The translations under genes were made by a program, and so were the position numbers. The notes under the pieces are model-generated. The model had not been told where the DNA came from. It did not search any database and was given only the letters and a program-made list of their open reading frames with translations. From Polynucleobacter sp. MWH-Berg-3C6 (lineage in GTDB: Bacteria > Pseudomonadota > Gammaproteobacteria > Burkholderiales > Burkholderiaceae): DNA of 64,000 bases. Positions 13,160 through 23,708 of the stretch are shown here, piece after piece (positions within the stretch are counted from its first letter, which is position 1; every line of letters begins with the position of its first letter). Location of the stretch: assembly GCF_018881855.1 (NCBI RefSeq), contig NZ_JACVPN010000004.1, positions 1 to 64,000 of the forward strand, read 5' to 3'.

Positions 13160-15364
13160 CTAACTACCTGTGGCTGTGGCTCTGGAGCGCGCCACGTGCA
13201 ACTTTCTATAGCTATCGATCATACGGTGATGCCTATCAAGGCCCTCCAGCTTTATGCTGGTTGGGGTGAGGCCATAGAAGCGCACGCCGCCATCAACTGA
13301 GCTGATTACAGCATCCATTCTGCTCTCACCAAACATCCGGCGTAGGTTAGTTATGTAGTCGTCAATCACCAAGTCATCATCTAAGTAAATCTCCAGCACA
13401 GCATTTAGGGCCTGATAAAACAATTTGCGCTCAACTGTGTTGTCGTTATATTGAAGGAATGCGCCAACTAGTTCATAGGCCTCATCAAGTTGCTTTAGCG
13501 CCAGATGAATAAGAAGCTTCAACTCCAAAACTGTGAGCTGGCCCCAAGTTGTATTCTCGTCAAACTCCACCCCAATCAATGTAGCAATATCACCATACTC
13601 ATCGAGTTCATTATTTTCAAGACGCTCAAGGAGTGCACCTAGACTTGCATCATCGAGTGAATGAAGATTCAAAATATCTTCGCGGAACAGCAACGCCTTA
13701 TTGGTGTTATCCCAAACTAAATCTTCTATTGGATAAACCTCTGAATAAGCAGGAACGATAATTCGGCACGCGGTTGCTCCGAGCTCGTCATATACCGTCA
13801 CATAAGATTCTTTACCGATATCTTTGAGAATGCCAAATAGAGTGGCTGCCTCTTCACTATTTGAGTTTTCACCTTGACTCGAAAAATCCCACTCAACAAA
13901 ATCGTAATTTGATTTTGCACTGAAGAATCGCCACGACACAATCCCGCTTGAATCGATAAAGTGTTCAACAAAGTTATTGGGCTCAGTGACTGCTTCGCTT
14001 GCAAAAGTAGGGGGAGGAAGATCGTTCAAACCCTCCAAGCTTCGACCTTGCAGCAATTCTGTAAGGCTTCGCTCCAGCGCGACCTCCAGGCTTGGGTGTG
14101 CACCAAAAGATGCAAACACTCCGCCAGTCCTTGGATTCATTAAAGTAACGCACATCACTGGATAAATTCCGCCCAGCGATGCATCCTTTACCAAAACTGG
14201 AAAGCCCTGCTCCTCAAGCGCGCGAATGCCAGCAAGAATGCCAGGATATTTTGCAAGCACTTCCTGCGGCACATCAGGCAGAGCAATTTCACCTTCTAAA
14301 ATTTCGCGCTTGATTGCTCGTTCAAAAATTTCAGATAAGCATTGCACCTGCGCCTCAGCTAGCGTATTGCCTGCACTCATGCCATTACTTACGTAAAGAT
14401 TTTCAATCAGGTTAGAAGGAAAATAAACAGTCTGGCCATCTGACTGGCGTACATACGGCAACGAGCAGATGCCGCGCTGGGCATTGCCAGAGTTTGTATC
14501 AATCAAATGTGAGCCGCGTAATTCGCCATCGGGATTAAAAATATTCAGACAATACTCATCCAAAATTTCTGTTGGGAGAGAATCATCTTTGCCCGGCTTA
14601 AACCAACGCTCGCTTGGATAATGTACAAATGCTCTATTGGCAATATCCTCACCCCAGTAGGTGCCAGCATAAAAATGGTTATTGCTCAATCGCTCGATGT
14701 ACTCACCTAAAGCTGAAGCGAGTGCGCTTTCTTTTGTAGACCCCTTTCCATTGGTAAAGCACATTGGGGAATGTGCATCGCGAATATGCAAAGACCAAAC
14801 ATTCGGAATAATGTTGCGCCACGAAGCAATCTCAATCTTGATTCCCAAGTTTGCCAATACGCCAGACATATTGGCAATCGTTTGCTCTAGAGGCAAATCT
14901 TTGCCTGCAATATAGGTGCTAGCGTCAGCGCCTGGCTTTAAGGTCAATAAAGTCTGCGCATCCTCATCCAAATTCTTGACTTCTTCAATCACAAACTCTG
15001 GACCAGCTTGTACTGCTTTTTTAACCGTACAGCGGTCAATTGAGCGCAAAATTCCCTGGCGGTCATTGGCAGAAATATCCTCTGGCAATTCAACCTGAAT
15101 CTTGAAAACCTGTCGATATCGGTTCTCGGGGTCAACAATATTATTTTGTGAAAGACGAATATTTTCAGTAGAAATATTGCGAGTGTCACAGTACAGCTTT
15201 ACAAAATAAGCCGCGCATAAAGCCGATGAAGCTAAAAAATAATCAAAAGGGCCTGGGGCTGAACCATCACCCTTATATCGTATAGGCTGGTCAGCAATTA
15301 CAGTGAAGTCATCAAACTTGGCTTCAAGGCGCAGCTTGTCGAGAAAATTGACCTTAATTTCCAT
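13160..15364 (-). CDS. OsmC-YcaO fusion protein
   Basis: A 734-residue fusion. Residues 1-150 are an OsmC-like domain (PGPFDYFLASSALCAAYFVKLY with the conserved Cys, later DRCTVKKAVQAGPEF). They are followed by a YcaO domain of about 400 residues (KGSTKESALASALGEYIERLSN, where the Glu residues of the ATP-binding site lie, and later SEIFERAIKREI) and a helical C-terminal region of about 170 residues. YcaO proteins activate amides with ATP in thioamide, azoline and ribosomal-protein modification, while OsmC domains reduce organic peroxides. The substrate here is unknown and no peptide-precursor gene is seen alongside. The ATG at 15364 was chosen over a TTG nine codons upstream. Confidence 0.85.
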   Translation of the reverse strand: MEIKVNFLDKLRLEAKFDDFTVIADQPIRYKGDGSAPGPFDYFLASSALCAAYFVKLYCDTRNISTENIRLSQNNIVDPENRYRQVFKIQVELPEDISANDRQGILRSIDRCTVKKAVQAGPEFVIEEVKNLDEDAQTLLTLKPGADASTYIAGKDLPLEQTIANMSGVLANLGIKIEIASWRNIIPNVWSLHIRDAHSPMCFTNGKGSTKESALASALGEYIERLSNNHFYAGTYWGEDIANRAFVHYPSERWFKPGKDDSLPTEILDEYCLNIFNPDGELRGSHLIDTNSGNAQRGICSLPYVRQSDGQTVYFPSNLIENLYVSNGMSAGNTLAEAQVQCLSEIFERAIKREILEGEIALPDVPQEVLAKYPGILAGIRALEEQGFPVLVKDASLGGIYPVMCVTLMNPRTGGVFASFGAHPSLEVALERSLTELLQGRSLEGLNDLPPPTFASEAVTEPNNFVEHFIDSSGIVSWRFFSAKSNYDFVEWDFSSQGENSNSEEAATLFGILKDIGKESYVTVYDELGATACRIIVPAYSEVYPIEDLVWDNTNKALLFREDILNLHSLDDASLGALLERLENNELDEYGDIATLIGVEFDENTTWGQLTVLELKLLIHLALKQLDEAYELVGAFLQYNDNTVERKLFYQALNAVLEIYLDDDLVIDDYITNLRRMFGESRMDAVISSVDGGVRFYGLTPTSIKLEGLDRHHRMIDSYRKLHVARSRATATGS

Positions 15365-15457
15365 GCAAAAAATTCCGGGTATGGTGGGCAAACGATGTAG
15401 GCGCCATCGTCAACAATAAAACTGACGCGCCTAGCAAACGCCAATTTACAAAATAAT

Positions 15458-16141
15458 TTATTGCTCGCCCTTGTTGCGAGAAGTATCAATGCCCAGAGCC
15501 TTAAGCTTGCGATATAAATGCGTTCTCTCTAGGCCAGTGTACTCAGAAATCTTGGTCATACTACCGCCCATAATTTGCATTTGATGCTCAAAGTAGGCTT
15601 TTTCAAAAAGATCTCTGGCCTCTCTTAATGGCAAATCAAAATAGGTTTTTGCAATACCGCTGATGAACTCGCCCTCAAGTGACGCTGGGGCTGGCTCACT
15701 CACAGCAGGCTTTGGAGCCACGGCCTGATTGGGGCTGGGCTGAACCGCCCTCTCTACCTCAGGCTCAACATATTTTGGTGAACTCTCGAGCGCCTTACTT
15801 ACCGTCTTTAGAAGCTTTTGAAGTGCAATGGGCTTTTCTAGGAAATTTAATGCGCCAATGCGCGTAGCTTCAACTGCTGTATCAATGGTAGCGTGCCCTG
15901 ACATCATCACTACAGGCATCGTGAGTTGACCTGTTTTGGACCACTCTTTCAGTAGAGTGATGCCGTCAGTATCTGGCATCCAAATATCTAGCAACACAAG
16001 ATCCGGGCGCATTTGTTCGCGAATAGTTCGAGCCTGAATAGCGCTCTCTGCTGCATACACGGTATGGCCTTCATCCGTCAGAATCTCATTGAGAAGCTCA
16101 CGAATTCCCATCTCGTCATCAACAACCAAAATACTAGCCAT
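15458..16141 (-). CDS. Response regulator, NtrX-like without AAA+ domain
   Basis: Response regulator of 227 residues for the sensor kinase just upstream. The receiver domain (1-120) has D8-D9, phosphoacceptor D52 in LVLLDIWMPDTDG and a conserved Lys in FLEKPI. After a Pro-rich linker the C-terminal segment (AKTYFDLPLREARDLFEKAYF, then TEYTGLERTHLYRKLKALG) is a Fis-type helix-turn-helix as in NtrX. The sigma-54-activating AAA+ domain of full-length NtrX is missing, so it probably binds DNA without acting as a sigma-54 activator. It starts 2 bp after the kinase gene stops. Confidence 0.88.
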   Translation of the reverse strand: MASILVVDDEMGIRELLNEILTDEGHTVYAAESAIQARTIREQMRPDLVLLDIWMPDTDGITLLKEWSKTGQLTMPVVMMSGHATIDTAVEATRIGALNFLEKPIALQKLLKTVSKALESSPKYVEPEVERAVQPSPNQAVAPKPAVSEPAPASLEGEFISGIAKTYFDLPLREARDLFEKAYFEHQMQIMGGSMTKISEYTGLERTHLYRKLKALGIDTSRNKGEQ

Positions 16142-16143
16142 AC

Positions 16144-18456
16144 TTAGGCCGCCTCTTTTGCTAGATTCATAAACAATATTGATACCTGCGCACCAACCAC
16201 TTCTGTTCCTTGCATGCGATTTCGTATTTCAATTTTGGCAGAGTGATCATCAATAATTTTTTTAACGACCGCCAAGCCCAATCCCGTGCCTTTACTCTTA
16301 GTAGTGACATAAGGCTCAAATGCCCTTGCCAATATCTTAGCTGGAAATCCTACTCCCGAATCACTTATTGTTAAGCGTACTGCTTTTTGCTCAGTGTCAT
16401 TGTGCTCTCCATAGGGCACTAACTCCGTTTTTACTTCAACTGCCTCGCCAGGGTGGGGCCCCTCTAGCGTAGCATCTTGAGCGTTTTGTAATAGATTATG
16501 AATAACCTGTCTGAGCTGGGTTGGGTCACCCATAATTTCTGGGCAGCGTGGATCAAGCTGTGTACGCAAAGGGCTGCCTTCATATAGTCCCAAAATTTCT
16601 GATGTAAGCGTATTGATAGAAACTGCCTTTAGCTGAGGCGTCGGTGTTTTAGCAAAATCTCTAAAGTCGTTGACCATTTCCTTCATCGCCTGCACCTGGC
16701 TAATAATAGTTTCGGTACTGCGATTAATCATTTCCTCTTGCTCAGGACTGAGCTTGCCAGAAAGCTTGTGCTGCAAGCGCTCCGCAGATAGCTGAATTGG
16801 AGTAAGTGGATTCTTGATTTCATGAGCTAAGCGCCTAGCAACTTCACTCCAGGCAATTGATCTTTGTGCACTAACCACATCGGTGATGTCATCAAAGACC
16901 ACCATGCGTAAATCTGCCGTTAATTCTGTGCCTCGCACAAACAAAGTAATGCCTAATTCATTTTCAAACTCATTGGTCGTGTGAAGCTGAACTTGCTTTT
17001 GCCAAACGGGAGTATTTTGATGGCTGATTTGTGCCGCAGGGTTATCTTGTGCGCCAGTAACGGCAAGCTTCATTGTGGAGAAGCCCTCTTTAATGGCGCC
17101 CTCAAACTCTAATAACGCTGGGTTACTGCTCAAAGGCTTGCCGTCGAGATAGGTAAGGTCTTGACCAAAAATGCGATCAGCCCCCGCGTTGCTCGAGACT
17201 ACGTTGAAACGCTTATCAAAAATACAAACGCCAGCCGTCAAGCTTCCTAAAACCCGCTCTAAAAAGGCCTTGGATTCTTGCAAGGAAGTCCGCGTATCAG
17301 CAAGCTGCCGAGTCATGACATTAAATTGGCGGGTAAGCATGCCCAGTTCATCACCAGTATCTAGCTCCGGTTTTGGTGATAAATCACCCTGCGCTACTGC
17401 TTGCGTACCCTTGAGCAACATTAATAATGGACGCGCCAATTGACGGCCCAACAACAAAGCTAATGTGATAGCAACAAATAAGGCAAAAAATAAGGTGAGC
17501 GTTAATGTGCCAACGAACATCTTGCGAAGGCCGGCGCGCCCTAGGGACTTCTCTTGATATTCAGTATAAGCAGATTCAACTGCAAAAATATTCTTAGTCA
17601 GCGGGGTCGGCATGAAGCGTACTAATTGCAAAAAATATTTATCGTCTGCGTCTTTATTGGAATCTGCTTTTCCTAGAATGGGCTTTTTCCGAATAATAGG
17701 AACAATCGCTCTAACTTGGTAGCCACGCTGTCCATCTTGCATTTCGATCTGATCTAAAAAAGTAATGCCCTTCTTTTTAAATGCTTCAGCCACCACCTCT
17801 GCGCTGGGGGCGGGTAAGTATTTTTTGGGCCTTAGCTCGCTGGTTAAGATCAAGCTGCGCTGCATATTAAAAAGGCTTACCTCTTGTATGCCAAATTGAT
17901 TCCGGATCTTCATAATCATGGCGCCAACCTGATCAGAGGTCGAGCCCGCAGGAACTTGTACAACTTGATCGGCAATGAAATTACCTTCAGCCAAAATTTC
18001 TTCTTGCGCAATTCGCAAAGTAACGCGCCCTAACTCCAAACCAGAGTTAAGCGCAGATTCAACCTTCACATCAAACCAGGTTTCAATACTGCGAGATACG
18101 AACTGGAGTGAAACCCCATACAAAATTAGGCCTGGAACAATTCCCACTAACGCAAAAATCATCGCCAACTTGGCAATCAAGCGAGTGCCGAAGTGACCGC
18201 GATACCAGCGCACACCGATCACAATCACCAGAGTCAAAATCACCAGAGTTAAGCAAACTCCGATGACAACATTGGCTGCGTAAAGCCAAATAAAGTAGTT
18301 ATCAAAAAACTCTGTATTAGATGAAGCAATCGATAGCAGGATCAGAAGCAGCAAAGCAAATACGCCGATTACGCCAATAGCGATTGGGATTATCTTTTTT
18401 CTCCAGACCTTTGATATAAAAAAGGCGCTCTTGAGTGGGGTTGAGGATGCGCTCAT
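16144..18456 (-). CDS. NtrY-like membrane sensor histidine kinase
   Basis: Inner-membrane sensor kinase of 770 residues. Hydrophobic segments occur in the first 130 residues and another near residues 310-340, with an extracytoplasmic region between. Then come a HAMP domain (RQLARPLLMLLKGTQAVAQGD), a PAS domain (ERVLGSLTAGVCIFD) and the kinase core: H box ARRLAHEIKNPLTPIQ, N box HNLLQNAQDA and G boxes SDSGVGFP and KGTGLGLAVV. It phosphorylates the adjacent NtrX-like regulator by family logic; the signal is unknown. Its start overlaps the stop of the DUF4390 gene by four bases (ATGA), placing it in the rsmB-DUF4390-ntrY-ntrX operon. Confidence 0.92.
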   Translation of the reverse strand: MSASSTPLKSAFFISKVWRKKIIPIAIGVIGVFALLLLILLSIASSNTEFFDNYFIWLYAANVVIGVCLTLVILTLVIVIGVRWYRGHFGTRLIAKLAMIFALVGIVPGLILYGVSLQFVSRSIETWFDVKVESALNSGLELGRVTLRIAQEEILAEGNFIADQVVQVPAGSTSDQVGAMIMKIRNQFGIQEVSLFNMQRSLILTSELRPKKYLPAPSAEVVAEAFKKKGITFLDQIEMQDGQRGYQVRAIVPIIRKKPILGKADSNKDADDKYFLQLVRFMPTPLTKNIFAVESAYTEYQEKSLGRAGLRKMFVGTLTLTLFFALFVAITLALLLGRQLARPLLMLLKGTQAVAQGDLSPKPELDTGDELGMLTRQFNVMTRQLADTRTSLQESKAFLERVLGSLTAGVCIFDKRFNVVSSNAGADRIFGQDLTYLDGKPLSSNPALLEFEGAIKEGFSTMKLAVTGAQDNPAAQISHQNTPVWQKQVQLHTTNEFENELGITLFVRGTELTADLRMVVFDDITDVVSAQRSIAWSEVARRLAHEIKNPLTPIQLSAERLQHKLSGKLSPEQEEMINRSTETIISQVQAMKEMVNDFRDFAKTPTPQLKAVSINTLTSEILGLYEGSPLRTQLDPRCPEIMGDPTQLRQVIHNLLQNAQDATLEGPHPGEAVEVKTELVPYGEHNDTEQKAVRLTISDSGVGFPAKILARAFEPYVTTKSKGTGLGLAVVKKIIDDHSAKIEIRNRMQGTEVVGAQVSILFMNLAKEAA

Positions 18457-19034
18457 CGCTTAATCAGGTTGGTTCCGGCTGGGGAAAAGGGGAAACGCAG
18501 CCAATCGCTGGAAACATTCCAATCCCGATTATTCAGGGCATTCACCTGGAATGGCTTAGGCAGCTTGCTTAAATCTAAAGTCATTCGCAAAGAAGCTGTA
18601 TAGGATTTGCTGCTATCTAATTGATTGCCATCAATCACACGCCAGCCACCGATACTGCCAACCGCTTGCAATGCCTCTGCAATTGTCCTCGCCGAAAATG
18701 TAAAGCCCTCAGAAGCAATTCGGTATTGCTGAGTAAGGGGCTGGTAGGACAGTCGGGTTTGTCTCTGAGCAATCGCCGGTCTCTCATCAAACCAATACCA
18801 ACGCGAACGTGTTACATCGAATTCTGTTTGAAAGTACAAGACCACGCCTTTTTGAACTGCATCCTCAAGACCGTTAGAGAGCTCAATCTGAAAGGTGGCA
18901 TTTAAAAGCCAGTCGTTATCAACCTTTTCCAATTCAAAGGATTTGATCTTGATTCCTTCTGCGCTTGCGCTTGTTGAAAATACACTCAACACCATCAAGC
19001 ATAAGAAGATGAGTTGTTTAATTCTTTGGCTCAT
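18453..19034 (-). CDS. DUF4390 family exported protein
   Basis: Protein of 193 residues with an N-terminal signal peptide (LIFLCLMVLSVFSTSASA, about 9-26) and a beta-rich body containing LLNATFQIELSNGLEDAVQKGV and TRSRWYWFDE, typical of the DUF4390 family. The family regularly lies between rsmB and the NtrY-like kinase gene in betaproteobacteria, so it may be a periplasmic accessory of the kinase. That is inferred from context only. Four-base ATGA overlaps link it to both neighbours. Confidence 0.85.
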   Translation of the reverse strand: MSQRIKQLIFLCLMVLSVFSTSASAEGIKIKSFELEKVDNDWLLNATFQIELSNGLEDAVQKGVVLYFQTEFDVTRSRWYWFDERPAIAQRQTRLSYQPLTQQYRIASEGFTFSARTIAEALQAVGSIGGWRVIDGNQLDSSKSYTASLRMTLDLSKLPKPFQVNALNNRDWNVSSDWLRFPFSPAGTNLIKR

Positions 19035-20347
19035 GGCCCATTTTTCTTAAACAAAGCATAGTAAAAGCCGTCGCTTACATCAGTAGGCAGAATCTGTCCT
19101 GGAGCGTCTAATCGTACCGCATTGCCATGCTCCCCAGCAAACCAACTTGCTTGCGCCTCGCCCTCTTCAGGAAATACCGAACAGGTAACGTAGAGCATGA
19201 GGCCCTCTGGCTTTAGCATTTTCCAGGCCTGCTCCAAAATACCGCGCTGCTTTTGCTGCAGGGACTTGATATCAGCCTCGCGTCTTAAAAAGGGGATATC
19301 TGGATGTCTAGCCACAATGCCCGAAGCCGAACATGGAGCATCGAGCAAGATTTTGTCGAAAAGGCGGCCATCCCACCAAGAAGCTTTTGAAGCATCGCCA
19401 CGCAGGACCTGCACCTGATCAGAATGTAAACGTAGACGGTCCAAGTTGCCGCCAATCTTGCCAAGACGCTCACCATCAAGCTCTAAAGCCACCATCTCAC
19501 AGTCTGCTAACTCCAGCATATGGGCCGTCTTGCCGCCGGGCGCGGCGCAGGCATCTAAAACTCTCTCGCCAGTACTGGGGTTCAAGAGAGTTGCAGCCAG
19601 CTGCGCCCCGGCATCTTGAACTGATGCCGCACCACTATAAAAACCTGGCAACTCTGAGACCGGAACAGGGTTAGACAAAAGCAAGGCGGATGCTAATTTC
19701 ACTCCAGCAACTTCGTCAATTGGAGAAGAGGTAATTCCAGCCTCGCTTAATAAGCCTTGATATTGCTCTCGTGAATATTGTTTTTGATTAACGCGCAAAA
19801 TTAATGGCGCACGTTTTGCCTGCGCAAACAAAATGGATTGCCAGGCCTTGGAGTAATTGCGTTTTAAGTTTGCACGCCACCAAGGTGGGACAAACATTGG
19901 AATAGGATCTGGAGGAAAGCGGGTTTCGCCCTCAGGCGGCTGAACAATCAGGCTTACCTTGCGCAATACTGCATTCACCAAGCCCTTGGCATACATGGTT
20001 TTATCGTAGTTAGTACAAGCGCTGACGGCTTGATCAACTATTGTGTGTGCTGCATAACCTTTGCCATCAGCGTTTTCATTTAAGAACAACGCAATGGCGA
20101 CGCTTAATAAATGATCTACTTCGGGTGGCGGACTCTTTGGAACAAATTGCTTGATTAACTCATGCGATCGGACCCATTTACGCAAAGCATCAAAGCTTAA
20201 GCTCTGCACTATAGGGCGCTCATGAGGCTCCAACTGATCAAGCACCTCTGTCAGAGACCTGCCACTCATTACCTCGCTAATCGCTTGTGCAGCAATACTG
20301 ATTGCTTCAGAAAGTGGAAGGCTATGTGGCGTTTTTTTATCAGTCAA
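19031..20347 (-). CDS. rsmB: 16S rRNA m5C967 methyltransferase RsmB
   Basis: Methylates cytosine 967 of 16S rRNA with AdoMet. The N-terminal 150 residues are the NusB-like RNA-binding domain ([13 protein letters not shown], then HTIVDQAV). The C-terminal domain holds the AdoMet site ([18 protein letters not shown]) and the two conserved cysteines, in DAPCSASG and [11 protein letters not shown]. Length 438 residues is normal. The start codon is TTG, overlapping the htpX stop by eight bases, so translation is coupled to htpX. Confidence 0.95.
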   Translation of the reverse strand: MTDKKTPHSLPLSEAISIAAQAISEVMSGRSLTEVLDQLEPHERPIVQSLSFDALRKWVRSHELIKQFVPKSPPPEVDHLLSVAIALFLNENADGKGYAAHTIVDQAVSACTNYDKTMYAKGLVNAVLRKVSLIVQPPEGETRFPPDPIPMFVPPWWRANLKRNYSKAWQSILFAQAKRAPLILRVNQKQYSREQYQGLLSEAGITSSPIDEVAGVKLASALLLSNPVPVSELPGFYSGAASVQDAGAQLAATLLNPSTGERVLDACAAPGGKTAHMLELADCEMVALELDGERLGKIGGNLDRLRLHSDQVQVLRGDASKASWWDGRLFDKILLDAPCSASGIVARHPDIPFLRREADIKSLQQKQRGILEQAWKMLKPEGLMLYVTCSVFPEEGEAQASWFAGEHGNAVRLDAPGQILPTDVSDGFYYALFKKNGP

Positions 20348-21215
20348 ATGAATTTACTCTGGGGTATGTCCCATTTTTTGCCATGTCCATGAGGCGCGCT
20401 ACCCGCTCTTCGGTTGGCGGGTGGGTTGAAAACAATTGCGCAAGGCCACCGGCACTTAAAGGGTTCAGAATCATCATCTGTGCAGTTTCTGGATGTTGCT
20501 CTACCGCCTGAAATGGAATGCCCTGCGCATAGTTGTGAATTTTCTCTAGTGCATGTGCAAGGGCCTCTGGATCGGCGCTAATTTCTGCCCCGCCACGATC
20601 TGCTTCATATTCCCTGGCGCGTGAAATACTCATCTGAATCAAACTTGCAGCAATGGGCGCCAAAATGGCCACTAATAAACTGGCGATTGGATTGTTAGGC
20701 CTGCCTTCAGAATCGCGGCCACCAAAAAACATTGCAAAGTTGGCTAATGCAGAAATTGCCCCGGCCATCGTTGCCGCAACTGTAGAAATCAAAATATCGC
20801 GGTGCTGAACATGCGCCAACTCATGGGCCATGACCCCGCGGAGTTCGCGGTTAGACAAAATTTTCAGAATGCCAGTGGTGGCTGCTACAGAGGCATTCTC
20901 TGGATTGCGCCCGGTTGCAAATGCATTAGGCGCATCTTCATCAATTAAAAATACTTTGGGCATTGGTAAGCCAGCCTTATCTGCAAGCTCTTTTACCAAG
21001 GCGTAAAACTGTGGCGCAGATCGTTCGTCAACCTGTTGTGCATTGGTCATCTTCAACACCATCGTGTCGGAAAACCAATAGCTAAAAAAGTTCATGCCGA
21101 TCGCCAACAGTAATGCCATCAGCATCCCCTGCTCGCCGCCCAACATACCCCCAACCACAATAAACAACGCAGTAATGGCCGCCATCAAAACAGCAGTTTT
21201 TGCGAAATTAAACAT
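20340..21215 (-). CDS. htpX: Membrane zinc protease HtpX
   Basis: Inner-membrane metalloprotease for quality control of membrane proteins. The zinc site HELAH is in [14 protein letters not shown] (about residue 130), with the third ligand likely in [12 protein letters not shown]. Two hydrophobic segments precede it (1-40) and two follow the active site, as usual for HtpX. Length 291 residues is typical. A strong ribosome-binding site (AGGAGTAGGA) directly precedes the ATG. It lies 2 bp after fmt and overlaps rsmB. Confidence 0.95.
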   Translation of the reverse strand: MFNFAKTAVLMAAITALFIVVGGMLGGEQGMLMALLLAIGMNFFSYWFSDTMVLKMTNAQQVDERSAPQFYALVKELADKAGLPMPKVFLIDEDAPNAFATGRNPENASVAATTGILKILSNRELRGVMAHELAHVQHRDILISTVAATMAGAISALANFAMFFGGRDSEGRPNNPIASLLVAILAPIAASLIQMSISRAREYEADRGGAEISADPEALAHALEKIHNYAQGIPFQAVEQHPETAQMMILNPLSAGGLAQLFSTHPPTEERVARLMDMAKNGTYPRVNSFD

Positions 21216-21217
21216 TC

Positions 21218-22216
21218 CTACTCCTTTGTATGAAAACGTAATGCTTGTTTATTGGAATCCAAAGACTGCAAACAAAGACTGGCTGACATTTTCTTGCCGC
21301 CTGGTTTTTGCATTTCTAAAACCTCGATAACGCCATCGCCACACTGAATATAAGCGCCATCCTCACTAAAACCTAATAATTCGCCGGGCAAGCCAGTTTT
21401 GTTGCAAGCGCCTACCTTTGGAATACGTGAGCTCCAAAATTTCATCGTCAGTTCTTGCGCATTACTGGTTGCACCAGGAAAGGGGTTAAAAGCTCGAATG
21501 CGACGATCGATTTCTGGGGCGCTCAAGCTCCAGTCAATTTCTGCTTCGCTCTTTAATATTTTTTCTGCGTAAGTAATGTCATTGATTTCTTGTGGAGCAC
21601 GAAGCAAGTCTTTGCCTAGTTGTAAATGGTTCAGCACATTCACAATAGAGTGCGCGCCTAATTCTGCTAATCGATTATGTAAAGTCTCGCTTGTTTCTTC
21701 AGGAATAATTTCAAGCTCGCTGATGAGGACGGTATCGCCTGTGTCAAGACCGGCATCCATTTGCATGATGCAAATACCTGTTTTTAAATCTCCCGCCTCA
21801 ATCGCGCGCTGTATTGGGGCTGCGCCCCGCCAACGCGGCAATAAAGAGGCATGAATATTAAAGCTACCGTGTCTTCCTGGCCGTTGAGAAATATCCAATA
21901 CATCCTGCGGCAGGATAAGCCCATAAGCAACTACCACCATGGCATCAAAATCGATTTCGGACAATTGCCGATACGCCTCTTGAGCCTGAACTTGTTTTTC
22001 AGGATCGACACTATTGCGCTTCAGCGTTTCTGGTTGAATTACAGGAATATTTTTTTCTAATGCAAATTCTTTAACCGGGCTAGCCTGGAGATGCATGCCT
22101 CTACCGGCCCGGCGATCAGGCTGGGTTAGCGCCAGGACAATTTCATGGCCAGCGTCATATATTGCGCGCATTGCTTGCGCGGCAAACTCAGGAGTTCCAG
22201 CAAATACAATTTTCAT
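21218..22216 (-). CDS. fmt: Methionyl-tRNA formyltransferase
   Basis: Formylates initiator Met-tRNA using 10-formyltetrahydrofolate. Family signatures: [13 protein letters not shown] at the N terminus, [26 protein letters not shown], and a C-terminal OB-like domain (RAFNPFPGA onward). Length 332 residues is standard. It follows def on the same strand with a 9-bp gap, the common def-fmt pairing, and is followed by htpX and rsmB. Confidence 0.96.
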   Translation of the reverse strand: MKIVFAGTPEFAAQAMRAIYDAGHEIVLALTQPDRRAGRGMHLQASPVKEFALEKNIPVIQPETLKRNSVDPEKQVQAQEAYRQLSEIDFDAMVVVAYGLILPQDVLDISQRPGRHGSFNIHASLLPRWRGAAPIQRAIEAGDLKTGICIMQMDAGLDTGDTVLISELEIIPEETSETLHNRLAELGAHSIVNVLNHLQLGKDLLRAPQEINDITYAEKILKSEAEIDWSLSAPEIDRRIRAFNPFPGATSNAQELTMKFWSSRIPKVGACNKTGLPGELLGFSEDGAYIQCGDGVIEVLEMQKPGGKKMSASLCLQSLDSNKQALRFHTKE

Positions 22217-22225
22217 CAGCGGCGC

Positions 22226-22741
22226 TTAGCGCTCACCCGCTAACTCTTTGGCGCGCTTTTTTAGTTTTTGTGAAATACGAGTTCGCTTCAGTATCGACAA
22301 ATACTCAACAAACACTTTGCCCTGCAAATGATCGAGCTCGTGCTGCAAACAAACTGCTAATAAACCATCTGCATCAAGCTCGAACTCTTTGCCTTCAACA
22401 TCTAAAGCCTTCACCCGAACTTGCGCAGACCTTTCAACTTCATCAAAGAAATCCGGAACCGAAAGACAGCCTTCACGCCAAGATTTTTTTTCTGGGCTTG
22501 ACCAAACAATTTCTGGATTGATAAAAACCATCAACTCGTTTTGCTCTTCAGATACGTCGATGACAACAATCCGCTCGTGAATATCTACTTGTGTTGCAGC
22601 CAAACCAACGCCTGGAGCTTCGTACATGGTGTCGGCCATATCGGCAACGATTTTTTTAATGCGTGCATCTACCTGCTCAACGGGTTTAGCAACCTTATGC
22701 AAGCGCGGGTCTGGATAGCAAAGGACGTTTAATAAAGCCAT
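22226..22741 (-). CDS. def: Peptide deformylase
   Basis: Removes the formyl group from new proteins and pairs functionally with Fmt. The three deformylase motifs are present: [15 protein letters not shown] (metal-binding Cys) and QHELDHLQG (HExxH-type site). Length 171 residues from the ATG at 22741. A TTG-type start five codons upstream is possible but less likely, because [13 protein letters not shown] is the normal N terminus. It is divergent from dprA, with a 71-bp gap. Confidence 0.96.
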   Translation of the reverse strand: MALLNVLCYPDPRLHKVAKPVEQVDARIKKIVADMADTMYEAPGVGLAATQVDIHERIVVIDVSEEQNELMVFINPEIVWSSPEKKSWREGCLSVPDFFDEVERSAQVRVKALDVEGKEFELDADGLLAVCLQHELDHLQGKVFVEYLSILKRTRISQKLKKRAKELAGER

Positions 22742-22812
22742 ATAGGAATTATCCAACAGAGCAATCGGTCTGTCCTGATTGCTGTAATTCCCCCAAAGAT
22801 CAAAATCTTTTA

Positions 22813-23487
22813 ATGCCTATATTCCCAAAATCAAATTGCACCGCTTGTATTGCTAGGGGTGATAAAAATTACCCAAACCGCTTAAACGATTTATATGATC
22901 CGCCAAGCAGTCTCTATATAGATGGAGATCTTGGTTTACTAAAAACACCCATGATCGCAATCGTAGGTTCGCGCAAGGCCAGCGCTGAGGGCCTTAAAAA
23001 CGCATCTGCTTTTGCCCAAGAGCTCTCGCGGGCGGGTTTACTTATCGTCTCTGGGCTTGCAAGAGGCATTGATGGGGCCGCCCATCAAGCAACCCTTAAC
23101 CTTGGGCCCAAGCACTTCACTATGGCGGTCTGTGGGGCCGGCTTGGATGTGATTTACCCCAAAGAACATCTGGATTTAGCCAGAAATATCCAGAATCAGG
23201 GGCTTTTAGTCTCTGAATACCCCCTGGGGACAGCACCAAAATCGAGCAACTTCCCCAGGCGCAACCGAATCATTGCTGCGTTTTCGATTGGCGTTCTAGT
23301 CATTGAGGCGGCCGAAAGATCCGGCTCTCTCATTACTGCCAGACTGGCTTTGGAGATGGGGAGGGAGGTTTTTGCGGTGCCAGGCTCTATTCGGCAGCCC
23401 CTTTCTAGGGGGTGTAACCTTTTGATTCAGCAGGGTGCAAAGCTAGCCCAAAACCCGGAGGATGTACTAGAAGAGTTGGTTTTTTGA
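22813..23487 (+). CDS. dprA: Short DprA-type DNA processing protein
   Basis: DprA loads RecA onto incoming single-stranded DNA during natural transformation. The Rossmann-like core is complete: [53 protein letters not shown] and VFAVPGSI. At 224 residues the protein is much shorter than the usual 350-380. It lacks the N-terminal SAM-like domain and the C-terminal winged helix, and starts just before [12 protein letters not shown]. The 71 bp upstream leave no room for an N-terminal domain. It follows def/fmt divergently, the usual neighbourhood for dprA, so it is probably a minimal version rather than a misplaced fragment. Confidence 0.88.
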   Translation: MPIFPKSNCTACIARGDKNYPNRLNDLYDPPSSLYIDGDLGLLKTPMIAIVGSRKASAEGLKNASAFAQELSRAGLLIVSGLARGIDGAAHQATLNLGPKHFTMAVCGAGLDVIYPKEHLDLARNIQNQGLLVSEYPLGTAPKSSNFPRRNRIIAAFSIGVLVIEAAERSGSLITARLALEMGREVFAVPGSIRQPLSRGCNLLIQQGAKLAQNPEDVLEELVF

Positions 23488-23708
23488 GAAAAACCCTATT
23501 TAAAGTGGTTTAAATGCGGTTTTTTAGTCATTAATTGCCTGGGAAGTTAAGCGTTCATCGTCAAAAAACTACGCTTTTTGGACTTTTCTTAATTTATCGG
23601 TTAATAATAAAAAAGGGGTAAACAGCTGACCAAGTCCTGATTTGGTTTAAATTGTTCATCCTTTTTCCTATAAAAAACATCATTTCAGGCTCATATTTAG
23701 GCAAACGC

